In this document: piece by piece, positions 9,234 through 17,747 of the stretch
Numbering within the stretch: the first letter of the stretch is position 1
Layout of the letters: each line of letters starts with the position of its first letter
From: Bacillota bacterium
GTDB lineage: Bacteria > Bacillota > Clostridia > Acetivibrionales > DSM-1351
Length of the DNA stretch: 64,000 nt
Assembly (NCBI GenBank): GCA_023392075.1
Contig: JAEVZU010000151.1
Location: 48,899 to 112,898, forward strand
Reading direction: 5' to 3'
Program-made: the position numbers and the translations under genes
Notes under the pieces: model-generated
Database searches by the model: none
What the model was told of the DNA's origin: nothing
Seen by the model: the letters and a program-made list of their open reading frames with translations, nothing else

Positions 9234-9266
9234 AAATAAAAAACCCCCGGCTTTTTTGGCCGGGGG
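9234..9266 (-). terminator. Rho-independent terminator after tlp
   Basis: Eight-bp GC-rich stem (9244-9251 with 9259-9266) around a T6/A6 loop, followed on the minus strand by a T-rich run (9234-9243). It sits 10 bases after the tlp stop. Confidence 0.9.
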
Positions 9267-9276
9267 TCAATCATTT

Positions 9277-9501
9277 TTACCTTGTTTTTTTATTCAGAGC
9301 TTCATCTTTTATTTCTTCACGCATCCCCTGAAGAGCATCTCTTCTTCTGTCGTTCTTTTCTTCAAGTTCTCTTTTCTGAGTCTGGTCATCTACTTTTGAC
9401 ATCATATCTTCAGCAGCTTCCATATTTCTGATGGTATGATTGATATTGAATTGTATCCTGTCCACGTTGTTGCTTCTGTCATCCGGTTTAGACTTATTCA
9501 T
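9277..9501 (-). CDS. tlp: Small acid-soluble spore protein Tlp
   Basis: A 74-residue, highly charged protein without cysteines. The N-terminal KPDDRSNNVDRIQ, the middle NHTIRNMEAAEDMM and the late EEKNDRRRDALQGMREEI match the Tlp family of minor small acid-soluble spore proteins, which are made in the forespore and bind or protect spore components. Typical length is 70-85 residues. AAAGGAGCG precedes the ATG. A strong terminator follows. It shows that the organism sporulates. The gene upstream is 20 bases away and may be co-transcribed. Confidence 0.9.
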   Translation of the reverse strand: MNKSKPDDRSNNVDRIQFNINHTIRNMEAAEDMMSKVDDQTQKRELEEKNDRRRDALQGMREEIKDEALNKKTR

Positions 9502-9520
9502 TTGTTATCGCTCCTTTATT

Positions 9521-9871
9521 TTAGTTTTCATGAACCTTTATTTCAGCTGCTCCTGATTGTTCCATTATCGATTTTACTTCCTGCGCCTTATGTCTGGCAG
9601 CTTTTACATAGACTACAATGCCGGCGTCATCATGTAAATCGCTCAGGTCATTAACACTTTCCACAAAAGCTTCCAACTGGCCAGGATCGTCCTGGCCGGT
9701 CTTTACTACAGCACTTGCGCGGTTATCTTCCACATCATTCCGCATGCTTTGGAATTTTTCTTCATCCACGGCACTGATTATCATGTCTCTTCTTTGTATA
9801 CCGCTGTTCCTGAGAGAATCAACCAACCCGCCAACCTTGCCAGGGTCAAGGAATCTGCCAATTATATGAAT
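9521..9871 (-). CDS. Conserved small protein of unknown function, apparent non-AUG start
   Basis: The first standard start is TTG at 9826 (101 residues), but the same frame continues upstream with a convincing sequence, IHIIGRFLDPGKVGGLV, before any stop. A perfect AAGGGAGGG site lies where an ATT codon at 9871 would be six bases downstream; no ATG, GTG or TTG is available there. I therefore place the start at 9871, with 9826 as the conservative alternative. The protein is a soluble alpha/beta type with SGIQRRDMIIS near the N-terminus and GIVVYVKAARHKAQEV near the end. Function is not recognised. It lies 20 bases upstream of tlp, so forespore expression is possible. Confidence 0.55.
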   Translation of the reverse strand: MHIIGRFLDPGKVGGLVDSLRNSGIQRRDMIISAVDEEKFQSMRNDVEDNRASAVVKTGQDDPGQLEAFVESVNDLSDLHDDAGIVVYVKAARHKAQEVKSIMEQSGAAEIKVHEN

Positions 9872-9957
9872 AACAATCCCTCCCTTGAACTTCTAAAATC
9901 TTTTCATTCTTTTATATTTTGTCCGAAAAAAAATTTAGTAGTCAGGAAAAAAATTAA

Positions 9958-10632
9958 TCAAATATGAAATCTTCGAGTCATCTCTTTTTTAAATTTTTTA
10001 TTGGAGAAAACCAGCATGCCTATTGTCGTCAAAAATGAATATAGTGCTGAAACCGCACTTGCCCATATTTCATTTGCCACACCGGTCAAGTACAGAATAA
10101 CAGGTAAAAAACCTAAAAAGATCATGGCAATAATGTATCCAACATACTCGTTCCATAACATTTTACTCTTTACAACAATCAACGTTATTAAAAATGTACC
10201 GGCTATCAGTAAAAACGGTATGACTATATTCACCGACCACCTGTAAAAGCCTGAGAGCAGGTCCATGAAAAACAGAAAGCCAGATATCCCTATGATCTGT
10301 AAAAGTATTTTTGTTCCTGCACGCATTTTCGAAAGAATAGTGTTATTAATAAGAAGCTGCAGGTACAATACCGGACATATCACAAATAGCGACCAGGGAT
10401 TTTTTATCCCTGTAAGTATGTTTATTAGTACACAAATACTTACTACTGTGATTGATATAAACAAAAGTACTTTACTGGCAAAGTTAAATTGAGGAACTGT
10501 TTCAGTTTTACCGTATGCAGGATACCACACATTTGTAGCCCCTCCCTTGAACTCTCCTCCATTCCTGTTGCAAAGAGGACATTTATTTTCATCCTCTTCT
10601 ATAAAAACACCGCAATACTTACACTTGTTCAT
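9958..10632 (-). CDS. DUF6320-type zinc-ribbon membrane protein
   Basis: About 224 residues. It starts MNKCKYCG and has a four-cysteine zinc ribbon (CKYCG...CPLCNR) in the first 25 residues, then six hydrophobic segments. This layout matches DUF6320 proteins, which are often paired with condensation-fold acyltransferases, as here. ATG 10632 is the first codon fitting the family; longer versions would translate the repeat leader. No ordinary ribosome site lies near it: the only GGAGG is 64 bases upstream, across the hairpin of the repeat. The upstream acyltransferase stop falls at the edge of that repeat. Probable membrane partner in lipid or envelope acylation; inferred. Confidence 0.75.
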   Translation of the reverse strand: MNKCKYCGVFIEEDENKCPLCNRNGGEFKGGATNVWYPAYGKTETVPQFNFASKVLLFISITVVSICVLINILTGIKNPWSLFVICPVLYLQLLINNTILSKMRAGTKILLQIIGISGFLFFMDLLSGFYRWSVNIVIPFLLIAGTFLITLIVVKSKMLWNEYVGYIIAMIFLGFLPVILYLTGVANEIWASAVSALYSFLTTIGMLVFSNKKFKKEMTRRFHI

Positions 10633-10728
10633 ATACATGTCCATGCCCAGCATTTCGCACAAAACATAATGATGGAAATAGCATGGGTTCGGTACCTCCT
10701 TCAGTCATTTTTATAATTTCTTTCAACC
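10633..10728 (-). repeat. Leader repeat copy A (before DUF6320 gene)
   Basis: On the minus strand: GGTTGAAAG (10720-10728), GGAGG (10696-10700), hairpin arms 10681-10686/10641-10646, then ATG at 10632. Close to copies B and E, but two base pairs at the foot of the hairpin are lost. The hairpin-skipped distance from GGAGG to ATG is 17 bases. The repeat begins inside the stop region of the acyltransferase gene. Confidence 0.85.
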
Positions 10729-11994
10729 TTTTTTACCCCAATTATTTGAGTAGACTTTTATTTCAAGTCCGCTGTCCTGTGACAGGAAGCTGAAAAAACT
10801 TCTGATTATACCGGCCTCCAGAATTGTTCTCGAAAAAGTTACGGTCAGATTGTCATTAACCGTACAGACCCCACAATTGACAGGGCTTTTGAGTGTAGGA
10901 TATATAATGGCCTCCACACGGTCCACATATTTGCACATTGAGTCAGGCAATCTGATATTTCCGATGTTTGACAGTGTAATTGTTTTGGAATTCTCGCCAA
11001 AGTTTTCAAAACCATACCGCATAGCAATATTTTTTATAAATACCGGAATAAATCTGGCTACCAATAACTTTTCAAGTTTTATATTACCTACCATAACACT
11101 GTACAGATTTTCCTTTTTCAGCTTATCTCTCAATTGAGAGGAGACCTCTGCCAATATTGTCTCAAAACATAGTTCCTCAGAGGGATTGACACCGACATTA
11201 ACAACCGTAAAAAAATTTCTAAGCGTTCTGGAAGGAAAAATCTTTCTCAGGTTAACCGGTATTGTCACTCTTATAGGCTCTTTGTATATGCCGAATTTCA
11301 TGGTCTCGCTATAAATTGAATATATCAGTACCGAAGTCAAATACTCCGTTATGGTTGAACTCCTTTGTTTTGCAGTTGAATTAAGCAGGGATGCGGACAT
11401 AACCCCGTGTATAACGTTATTGCCGAAGGGCTCCAATGGTGTCCCTTCAATATGAAAAGCCTTTGTCTCTGTGAGCCGTTTGGCAGGCATATTTTGATAA
11501 TATTTGTCAAAGCTGTCCTCCATTTCATATTTATTGGGCAATTCATCGGGTTCCAGAATCAGGCCTTCATTCTCAATTTTCTTACCTGTAAGGCATAAAT
11601 ACTGATATACAAGCGTTTTCAGGAACTCCACTGCTCCCGTACCATCGGTCAGGGAGTGAAATACCTCCACTGCTATACGGCGATTATAATATATAACTCT
11701 CAGGAGAAAGCCGTTGCTCTCATTTACTTTTAACGGACAACAGGGGTATTGTTCCTCTCGTTGAACCAACAGCTTTTGATTGTTCTGATTCAGGTAATCC
11801 CAGAAAACACCTTTCTGCAGTTTGACTGCCAGGGTAGGAAAACGCACCAGAACAGTATCCAGAGCTTTCTGAAGCAGCTCTCCCTCAACATTTTCATTCA
11901 TAATCATTGAGATTCTGAAAATCGAGGTATTCGATTCTTTAGATACTGATCTGAATATTTTTCCGGCATTATCAATTTTAAACCACCTATCCAT
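10723..11994 (-). CDS. Condensation-fold acyltransferase (alcohol acetyltransferase/PapA5-like)
   Basis: A protein of about 423 residues with the HxxxDG catalytic motif as HSLTDGTG near residue 115, within EVFHSLTDGTGAVEFLKTL. It also has a late SNIGNI block typical of the chloramphenicol acetyltransferase/condensation superfamily. Such proteins move acyl groups from CoA or carrier proteins to alcohols or amines. It pairs with the DUF6320 membrane protein downstream, a recurrent arrangement in Firmicutes. Start ATG 11994 (MDRWFKI) lies at the end of leader repeat B and has no nearby Shine-Dalgarno sequence; the track-open extension to 12015 is repeat sequence. Substrate unknown. Confidence 0.75.
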   Translation of the reverse strand: MDRWFKIDNAGKIFRSVSKESNTSIFRISMIMNENVEGELLQKALDTVLVRFPTLAVKLQKGVFWDYLNQNNQKLLVQREEQYPCCPLKVNESNGFLLRVIYYNRRIAVEVFHSLTDGTGAVEFLKTLVYQYLCLTGKKIENEGLILEPDELPNKYEMEDSFDKYYQNMPAKRLTETKAFHIEGTPLEPFGNNVIHGVMSASLLNSTAKQRSSTITEYLTSVLIYSIYSETMKFGIYKEPIRVTIPVNLRKIFPSRTLRNFFTVVNVGVNPSEELCFETILAEVSSQLRDKLKKENLYSVMVGNIKLEKLLVARFIPVFIKNIAMRYGFENFGENSKTITLSNIGNIRLPDSMCKYVDRVEAIIYPTLKSPVNCGVCTVNDNLTVTFSRTILEAGIIRSFFSFLSQDSGLEIKVYSNNWGKKG

Positions 11995-12090
11995 ATTTAT
12001 GCCCATACCCAGCATTTTTCACAAAACATAATGACAGAAATGGCATGGGCTCGGTACCTCCTTCAGACATTTATATAATTTCTTTCGACC
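11995..12090 (-). repeat. Leader repeat copy B (before acyltransferase gene)
   Basis: Minus-strand order: GGTCGAAAG (12082-12090), GGAGG (12057-12061), 9-bp stem 12042-12050/12001-12009 with one G-U, start ATG at 11994. Removing the hairpin leaves 12 bases between GGAGG and ATG, the same as in copy E. A short frame from the ATG inside the hairpin ends just after the gene's own ATG. Confidence 0.85.
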
Positions 12091-12135
12091 TTTTCTCCAG
12101 TACAATTTTTTAAAATTCCCCTTTATTATCATAGT

Positions 12136-12165
12136 ATTATACTGTTTGAAGAGGTGTTCTGTCTG
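12136..12165 (-). promoter_or_regulatory. Probable promoter for the acyltransferase/DUF6320 unit
   Basis: TATAAT on the minus strand at 12136-12141 with CAGACA 18 bases upstream (12160-12165). The start point would lie about 40 bases before leader repeat B, so the repeat would be transcribed as part of the 5' leader. Confidence 0.45.
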
Positions 12166-12231
12166 AATTCTTTTTTTTTTACAATCTCTGCTTTGTTTTT
12201 GCAATAAAGTACACGACATTGTTTATATGAT

Positions 12232-13062
12232 TTACATTGCACGGGGATTAAAGGTCTTAACCTGTGAAAAATCCGCCTTATTGAATTGTTTCACACAAAG
12301 AATGAAGAATAACAATCCCATTGCCAGTATAATTGCCAATCCAAAGTACGGTTTGATAACAAGTCCGTTAAGATCAAAGGCTACACCTGCTTTTATCAGT
12401 GCCTCTGTGGAGAGGTTACCCATTTTCAGTGTAATATATCTGAATATGGAAGTAGTATAGGTTAAAGGATTTATATATATCAGAGGCCGAATGATCTCAG
12501 GCATGACAGTAGTTGGAATATATGCTCCAGACAGGAAGGTCAGCGGCATTGTAAAAACTGTAATCATTATCTGGAATGTGGTGGAGTTCTTTGCAAGGGT
12601 AGCCAGGAAAAGTCCGATTGAACTGAAGGTTACACCCACAGCCGCCATCACTCCAAACATTTGAACAAATTGAAACGCATCGATCTTCAAACCCACGAAC
12701 AGGGCTAAAATTATTACCATAATCCCCTGTAACCCCGCAATTATACTTGATGATAGTATTTGGCCTATTGATATCTGCCATCTGGGCACAGGTGAAACTA
12801 TAATTTCCTTCATAAACCCCATGGACATGTCCTCAATAATATTTGTCGAATTGCTTAAAGCAGACTGAAATACCGTCATTATAATTATCCCTGATATGAG
12901 GTAGTTTATTGGCTGATCTACACCGGTAGCCGCCGATTTCATAACAAAGGAAAATATAAACAGAAAAAATACAGGCATGATTAATGCAAAAGCCAACTGC
13001 ATTTTATTCCTTAAAAAATTAGTCAGGTTCCTTTTTAGTATTGCTTTTATACCTCTCATCAC
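12232..13062 (-). CDS. ABC-2 type transporter permease
   Basis: 276 residues with six hydrophobic segments and the amphipathic N-terminus of ABC-2 permeases (LKRNLTNFLRNKMQLAF). A conserved block IVSPVPRWQISIGQILSSS lies mid-protein and PLTFLSGAYIP before the last segments, as in DrrB/NodJ-type exporters. It starts four bases inside the end of the ATPase gene and forms an exporter with it. Substrates of this class include antibiotics, lipids and polysaccharides; none can be assigned here. The divergent sensor kinase operon may regulate it. Confidence 0.9.
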   Translation of the reverse strand: MMRGIKAILKRNLTNFLRNKMQLAFALIMPVFFLFIFSFVMKSAATGVDQPINYLISGIIIMTVFQSALSNSTNIIEDMSMGFMKEIIVSPVPRWQISIGQILSSSIIAGLQGIMVIILALFVGLKIDAFQFVQMFGVMAAVGVTFSSIGLFLATLAKNSTTFQIMITVFTMPLTFLSGAYIPTTVMPEIIRPLIYINPLTYTTSIFRYITLKMGNLSTEALIKAGVAFDLNGLVIKPYFGLAIILAMGLLFFILCVKQFNKADFSQVKTFNPRAM

Positions 13063-13973
13063 ACTCTTATCTCCTTTCCTGTAATGGCCAGAAATACGTC
13101 GTTCAAAGTTCCCTTGCTGGTCTCAAAATCACGGATCGACGCTTTAAAGTTTTCAACTATATCAAGTACATCCCCTAAATCGTTTGAATAGACCGTAAAC
13201 ATTTCATCATTGAATTTAAACTTTATTTCCTTCTCCCTGCAATAGTTTTGAAACATATCACAATCAGAGGTTTTAAGCTTTGTAACATTGGAAGTATATT
13301 GCTTTTTAAGATTGTATGGAGTATCATACGCAACTATCTTTCCATGATCCATTATGGCTACCTTGTCGCAGATTTCGGCTTCATCCATATAGTGTGTTGT
13401 AAGAAAAATAGTTATGTTTTTCTGCTTCTGAAGTTTGTAAATATAGTCCCAGATGTTTGCCCTGGTCTGTGGATCAAGCCCGGTTGTGGGCTCATCCAAA
13501 AACAGCACTTTTGGATAATGAACAAGCCCTCTGGCGATTTCCACCCTTCTCTTCATCCCTCCCGACAAACTGCCTACCGGGGCCTTTCTCCAATCTTCAA
13601 GGTTCACCAGCTCCAAAACAAAGTCTATTCTCCCCTTCACTTCACTTTTGGGAACCTTATAAAAATCACAGTGAAATTTCAGGTTTTCTTCAATTGTGAG
13701 CTTGCTGTCCAGAGTAGAATCCTGAAACACAATTCCAATCTCATTCCTGACCCTGTCCTTATGCTCCGAAACTTCATTTCCGTTAATCAGCAGTTGTCCT
13801 TCCGTTTTGTTGATTATTGTGCATAGTGTATTGATGGTCGTACTCTTTCCGGCACCGTTGGGTCCAAGAAATGCAAAGATGGAGCCCTCCTCAACATTAA
13901 ATGAAATATTATCAACTGCTGCGAAATCACCATACTTTTTTGTAAAATTTTTGACTTCAACTATATTAGACAT
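13059..13973 (-). CDS. ABC transporter ATP-binding protein (DrrA type)
   Basis: 304 residues: Walker A GPNGAGKST near residue 38, Q-loop VFQDST, signature LSGGMKRR, Walker B LFLDEPTTGLDP and H-loop TTHYMDEAE. The C-terminal 80 residues form the small extra domain of the DrrA/NatA group. It energises the permease encoded downstream with a four-base overlap. It is divergent from the two-component system across a 325-base AT-rich gap. Confidence 0.92.
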   Translation of the reverse strand: MSNIVEVKNFTKKYGDFAAVDNISFNVEEGSIFAFLGPNGAGKSTTINTLCTIINKTEGQLLINGNEVSEHKDRVRNEIGIVFQDSTLDSKLTIEENLKFHCDFYKVPKSEVKGRIDFVLELVNLEDWRKAPVGSLSGGMKRRVEIARGLVHYPKVLFLDEPTTGLDPQTRANIWDYIYKLQKQKNITIFLTTHYMDEAEICDKVAIMDHGKIVAYDTPYNLKKQYTSNVTKLKTSDCDMFQNYCREKEIKFKFNDEMFTVYSNDLGDVLDIVENFKASIRDFETSKGTLNDVFLAITGKEIRV

Positions 13974-14298
13974 TTTTATCCCTCATTCCATAAAATTAAT
14001 TTGACAGCATATAGTTTTTCTTCCTCATAAAGCCGGTTGCCCTTCCGGGCACAATGTGTATATTAAAGGTGCAATTTAAAACGCAAATAAAAATATTTTA
14101 AAAATTTTATAAAAAAATTTAAAATATTTATAAAGCTTGACACATAACGCTTTGTATTGAATTTTGCCGGTATTTTTTATAGAATTTTTATAAATGCTTT
14201 AAAATATCTTTAAAATCATTGCTTAAAATAACATATACCGAAACATCAAGATTTACTGGATATATTAATGTAACATTTTAATATAAGGCGGATTATAT
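13974..14298. promoter_or_regulatory. Divergent AT-rich promoter region
   Basis: Separates the ABC exporter (minus) from the two-component operon (plus). It contains long A/T runs around 14085-14135, an isolated TTGACA (14137-14142) without a good -10 at standard spacing, and a 5-bp hairpin around 14039-14053. Both promoters must lie here, but I cannot place them with confidence. Confidence 0.5.
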
Positions 14299-15570
14299 AT
14301 GGCAGATAAAAATTGGTTCCGGATAATCCCGGATAAAATAAAAAACAGTTTGGATAATTTCAGAAATGCTCATATTGAAAAACACTTGCGGGAAAGAGAA
14401 CTCCGGCAAAAAATGTTTGCCGAGCATTTAAGAAATCATGAAGAAATAAATAAGCTGAAAAAGGAATTCAGGCAAAAAATCAGCAGTTACAATGAAAAAT
14501 ATGATGAACTTCAATGGTATCACAGAAACAACAGACTTTCACAAGTACTTATTATTGTTTTTAATATTTTTATCTGGTTTATAATATTCCGTTTTTTCGG
14601 AGCCAGGGCGTTGGCCGTAGTTATAGCCGCTATTATCACAGTCGGCGGGGTCATTCAGTTCCTTTTCAACATGCGTCTTGAGAAGATGATATTCAAACCA
14701 ATAATCAGTCTCAGAAAAGGAGTTGAGGAGATAGCAAAAGGAAATTATGATATTGAGATTAAAACCGAAATATTTAATGAATTGGGTATTCTTATTATTT
14801 CTTTTAATGATATGGCAAAAAAACTGAAGGAAGGTGAACTTTTAAAAAAATCCTATGAAGAAAACCGGAAAACCTTAATAGCCAATATTTCTCATGACCT
14901 AAAGACCCCCATCACTTCCATTCAGGGATATATTGAGACAATGCTGGAGAGACCTGATATTCCGCAGGATACTGTTAATAAGTATCATCAGATTATTTAT
15001 AATAATGCCGCCTATATGAATAAACTTATTGACGACCTGTTTTTATTCTCAAAACTTGATATGCAAAAACTTGAACTGCAGCAGGAAAATATCAGTATCC
15101 GGGCCTTTATGTCAGATTTGATGGAGGAATTTCAGTATGAGCTTGAGGATAGGGCCATAAAATTTTCTTATACCGATACTCTCTCAACAGAGTGCCATGC
15201 ACATATTGACCGTAAACGGATAAATCAGGTGTTCAGAAATATCATAGGCAATGCCATAAAATATGGCAGCGAAGGTGATACTGAGATAGATGTGACCCTC
15301 TATGATAATGAACAATATATAATCTTTGATATCAGCGACAACGGACCCGGAATTCCCGAAGACAAGCTTTTAAAGATCTTTGACAGATTTTACAGGATAG
15401 ATTCCGCAAGAACCAAGGATTTAATGAGCACAGGACTGGGGCTTTCAATTGCAAAGGAACTGGTGGAAGCACACGGCGGAAGGATTTCTGCCTCCAGTGC
15501 ATTTAACTCCGGTACCATAATTACAGTCAGCCTGCCTAAATCCGAACAAATAAAAGGAGACGACAAATGA
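14299..15570 (+). CDS. Sensor histidine kinase
   Basis: 423 residues. A charged, helical cytosolic N-terminus of about 80 residues is unusual. It is followed by two adjacent membrane segments (82-122) with almost no outer loop, a HAMP domain (about 130-185), the dimerisation helix with phospho-acceptor His199 in ISHDLKTPITS, and the ATPase domain with N (RNIIGNAIKYG), G1 (DNGPGIP) and G2 (GLGLSIAKEL) boxes. The lack of an outer sensing domain suggests intramembrane or accessory-protein sensing, as in exporter-linked kinases. It overlaps the regulator gene by four bases and faces an ABC exporter. Confidence 0.93.
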   Translation: MADKNWFRIIPDKIKNSLDNFRNAHIEKHLRERELRQKMFAEHLRNHEEINKLKKEFRQKISSYNEKYDELQWYHRNNRLSQVLIIVFNIFIWFIIFRFFGARALAVVIAAIITVGGVIQFLFNMRLEKMIFKPIISLRKGVEEIAKGNYDIEIKTEIFNELGILIISFNDMAKKLKEGELLKKSYEENRKTLIANISHDLKTPITSIQGYIETMLERPDIPQDTVNKYHQIIYNNAAYMNKLIDDLFLFSKLDMQKLELQQENISIRAFMSDLMEEFQYELEDRAIKFSYTDTLSTECHAHIDRKRINQVFRNIIGNAIKYGSEGDTEIDVTLYDNEQYIIFDISDNGPGIPEDKLLKIFDRFYRIDSARTKDLMSTGLGLSIAKELVEAHGGRISASSAFNSGTIITVSLPKSEQIKGDDK

Positions 15571-16253
15571 AACAAATTTTGATCATTGAAGATGACATAA
15601 ATATTGCTGAAATGGAACGGGATTACCTTCATCTGAACGGATATAAATGCGAAATAGCCCAAGATGGTGCACAGGGACTTAAATCAGCACTGCAGGGAAT
15701 ATATGATGTTGTTATTGTGGACTTAATGCTTCCGGGAAAAGACGGGTATGAAATAATCAAGGAACTTAGAAAGAAGTTTGAGATACCTATTCTGGTAGTT
15801 TCAGCAAGAACAGAGGATATAGATAAAATAAGAGGTCTCGATTTCGGAGCCGATGATTATCTCACAAAGCCCTTCAGTCCTGCCGAACTGGCTGCAAGAG
15901 TAAAATCACATATAAACAGGTACGAGAGGCTCAAGGGTAATAACACCTCCTCCGAAACCATTGCCCACGGCGGACTGGAAATAAACACTGCCTCACATAG
16001 AGTTTTTGTCAACGGAAAGGAGATACAGCTTACCTCCAAGGAATATGCAACACTTGTATTTCTGGCCACCAACCCCAATATTGTTTTCACCAAGGAACAT
16101 ATTTTTGAAAGGGTATGGGGCGATGATATATATGGTGACACGGCAACGGTTCCTGTGCATATCCAGAAAATCAGAAAAAAAATTGAAAAAGATCCCGCAA
16201 ATCCTGAGTTTATCGAGACTCTGTGGGGAACCGGCTACAGGTTTAAGGCCTGA
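15567..16253 (+). CDS. Response regulator, OmpR/PhoB family
   Basis: 228 residues: receiver domain with the acidic pair EDD (8-10), phospho-accepting Asp52 in VDLMLPGKDG, conserved Ser in VVSAR and Lys in LTKPFSP. A winged-helix DNA-binding domain follows, ending with VWGDDIYGDTATVPVHIQKIRKKI and GTGYRF. Partner of the kinase encoded just upstream. Its 3' end overlaps the convergent ArsA gene by 19 bases, so the two transcripts must overlap tail to tail. Confidence 0.95.
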   Translation: MKQILIIEDDINIAEMERDYLHLNGYKCEIAQDGAQGLKSALQGIYDVVIVDLMLPGKDGYEIIKELRKKFEIPILVVSARTEDIDKIRGLDFGADDYLTKPFSPAELAARVKSHINRYERLKGNNTSSETIAHGGLEINTASHRVFVNGKEIQLTSKEYATLVFLATNPNIVFTKEHIFERVWGDDIYGDTATVPVHIQKIRKKIEKDPANPEFIETLWGTGYRFKA

Positions 16254-17416
16254 ACCTGTTCGAAGTGAATATTAAGTCTGCCGTCCTCATATTTTGCACC
16301 GGTGATTTCCAGTGACTGAAGCTTTGACGGCAGCACCAGGCATCTCCTTTCATTCTTGATTGTAATGGTTATTTCGTCGCCCTTTTGTGAAAGCTTTAAC
16401 TCCTTTTTATCCACAAATGGCATATTTATAGCTAAAATGTAACCCTTCCGATCTTTATCAACTGAGAATATCTTTTCGTCGAAAAGAACCCTTTCAGGAT
16501 CTGTTTCATTGTAAAGCTGCTGTGCAACGGTATTCAAGACCTCAAGTTTTCTCAGTTCATGGCTGAGCAATTCCAGTTTGAAAACCGGGATTCCTTTAAA
16601 ACTGTCTGTAATATCCTTAATACTGTCCTTCTGAATTTCAGTCCACTTTTCAAAGTATCCGCACAGGGAAGCTTCCGGGAATATTCTGTTTATGATAATG
16701 CCGTCAACATTATAATCAAAAAGATGGAGGTATGAGAAACTCCTCTTAGCCTCCTTAACTACTATCTTCTCAGGAGTAGTAACTATTCTTATGCTTACCG
16801 ACTCTTTATTCAGCAGCAACTGATGCAGCCGATCTATTTTGGAATACAATCTTTCAACCTCATCGAAGGTTTCTTCAGAAGGAACGGGTACTTTAACAGC
16901 TGCCTGAATGATAGGTCCTGCTATTTTCGCCCCCTTCCTCTTGATAGGGAAAAGTTTTTCCATCCACCATTTAAATAAATCCGGAAATTTAAGCAGGGAC
17001 ATGGTTTCTCCAGTGGGTGCGCAGTCGACTATCAATACATCGTATATACCCTCGTCATGGATTTCTTTTATTTTTAACAGGGATATAAGCTCATCAAAGC
17101 CGGGAAACACCAGCAATTCTTCACTTTCAATATTTTTTTCCGACTTGAGCGTCATAAGTTTTTCTATATAGCCCCTGACGTTTCCCCATGACTTTTCATT
17201 TTCCAGTACCGCGTCAATTTCCATGGCATACAGGTTACTGCTTATTTCAGCAGGTTCATTTGACAGCTTGATGTCGAAGGAATCACTCAAGCTGTGTGCC
17301 ATATCGGTACTGACTACAAGTACCTTTTTGCCTTCAGCCGCTATTTTGCAGGCAGTTGCTGCCGCGATGCTGGTTTTGCCCACACCGCCCTTACCGGTAT
17401 ATAATATAATTCTCAT
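16235..17416 (-). CDS. ArsA/GET3-family ATPase with HSP20-like tail (1)
   Basis: About 393 residues from ATG 17416 (MRIILYTGKGGVGKTS), preceded by AAGGAG; the open frame to 17464 lacks support. The N-terminus has the deviant P-loop GKGGVGKTS with its intermonomer lysine, then STDMAHSLSDSF and IVDCAPTGETMSLLKFP, diagnostic of ArsA/GET3. The last 75 residues form the ArsA_HSP20-like beta domain (KELKLSQKGDEITITI). These ATPases act as dimeric chaperones or pump motors; no ars operon partner (arsB, arsD) is present, so arsenite transport is unlikely. A second paralog and a small protein lie upstream in the same direction. Confidence 0.85.
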   Translation of the reverse strand: MRIILYTGKGGVGKTSIAAATACKIAAEGKKVLVVSTDMAHSLSDSFDIKLSNEPAEISSNLYAMEIDAVLENEKSWGNVRGYIEKLMTLKSEKNIESEELLVFPGFDELISLLKIKEIHDEGIYDVLIVDCAPTGETMSLLKFPDLFKWWMEKLFPIKRKGAKIAGPIIQAAVKVPVPSEETFDEVERLYSKIDRLHQLLLNKESVSIRIVTTPEKIVVKEAKRSFSYLHLFDYNVDGIIINRIFPEASLCGYFEKWTEIQKDSIKDITDSFKGIPVFKLELLSHELRKLEVLNTVAQQLYNETDPERVLFDEKIFSVDKDRKGYILAINMPFVDKKELKLSQKGDEITITIKNERRCLVLPSKLQSLEITGAKYEDGRLNIHFEQVQALNL

Positions 17417-17486
17417 AATAACTTGCTCCTTTTGGATTATTGAAACCGTACTCTCTATTGACAATGTCTTTTAACCCGGATTAAAT

Positions 17487-17747
17487 TCAGTTAAAGTCAA
17501 CTTCAACCCTTTTTACAGGCTTCTTATCCCCTGTTTTCCCGGTATTATCCTGCTCCGGCCGGTTTACGTTCTCCTGATGCGAAAAATTTTCCGAAATAAT
17601 TTCCAGTGCAATGTTCTTGAGCAATTCACCTGCATCCCTTTCAAAGGTTTCAATTCCAACCTTCATGTTTTCCGGCAGTATTTCCTTAATTGCCTGGTAT
17701 CTGAGAATTTCAGCCTTTATCATCTTTTTTACAAACTCTTTGTTCAT
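17487..17747 (-). CDS. Small protein between two ArsA-type ATPases
   Basis: 86 residues starting MNKEFVKKMIKAEI at ATG 17747, which lies at the end of leader repeat C. Helical for the first 60 residues, then a polar tail rich in Asn, Asp and Lys ending RVEVDFN. No known motif, no membrane segment. It sits between two ArsA paralogs on the same strand and may be their small partner or client, but that is context only. The longer frame to 17768 is repeat sequence. Confidence 0.7.
   Translation of the reverse strand: MNKEFVKKMIKAEILRYQAIKEILPENMKVGIETFERDAGELLKNIALEIISENFSHQENVNRPEQDNTGKTGDKKPVKRVEVDFN

Noticed and set aside
10633..10662. N-terminal extension MCEMLGMDMY of the DUF6320 protein, and similar ones before other genes
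   Set aside because: These residues come from translating the repeat; the same DNA precedes unrelated proteins, and family homology begins after it.
12019..12219. Minus-strand frame of 66 codons before the acyltransferase
   Set aside because: Runs through the promoter and leader repeat B in the wrong frame; no ribosome site.
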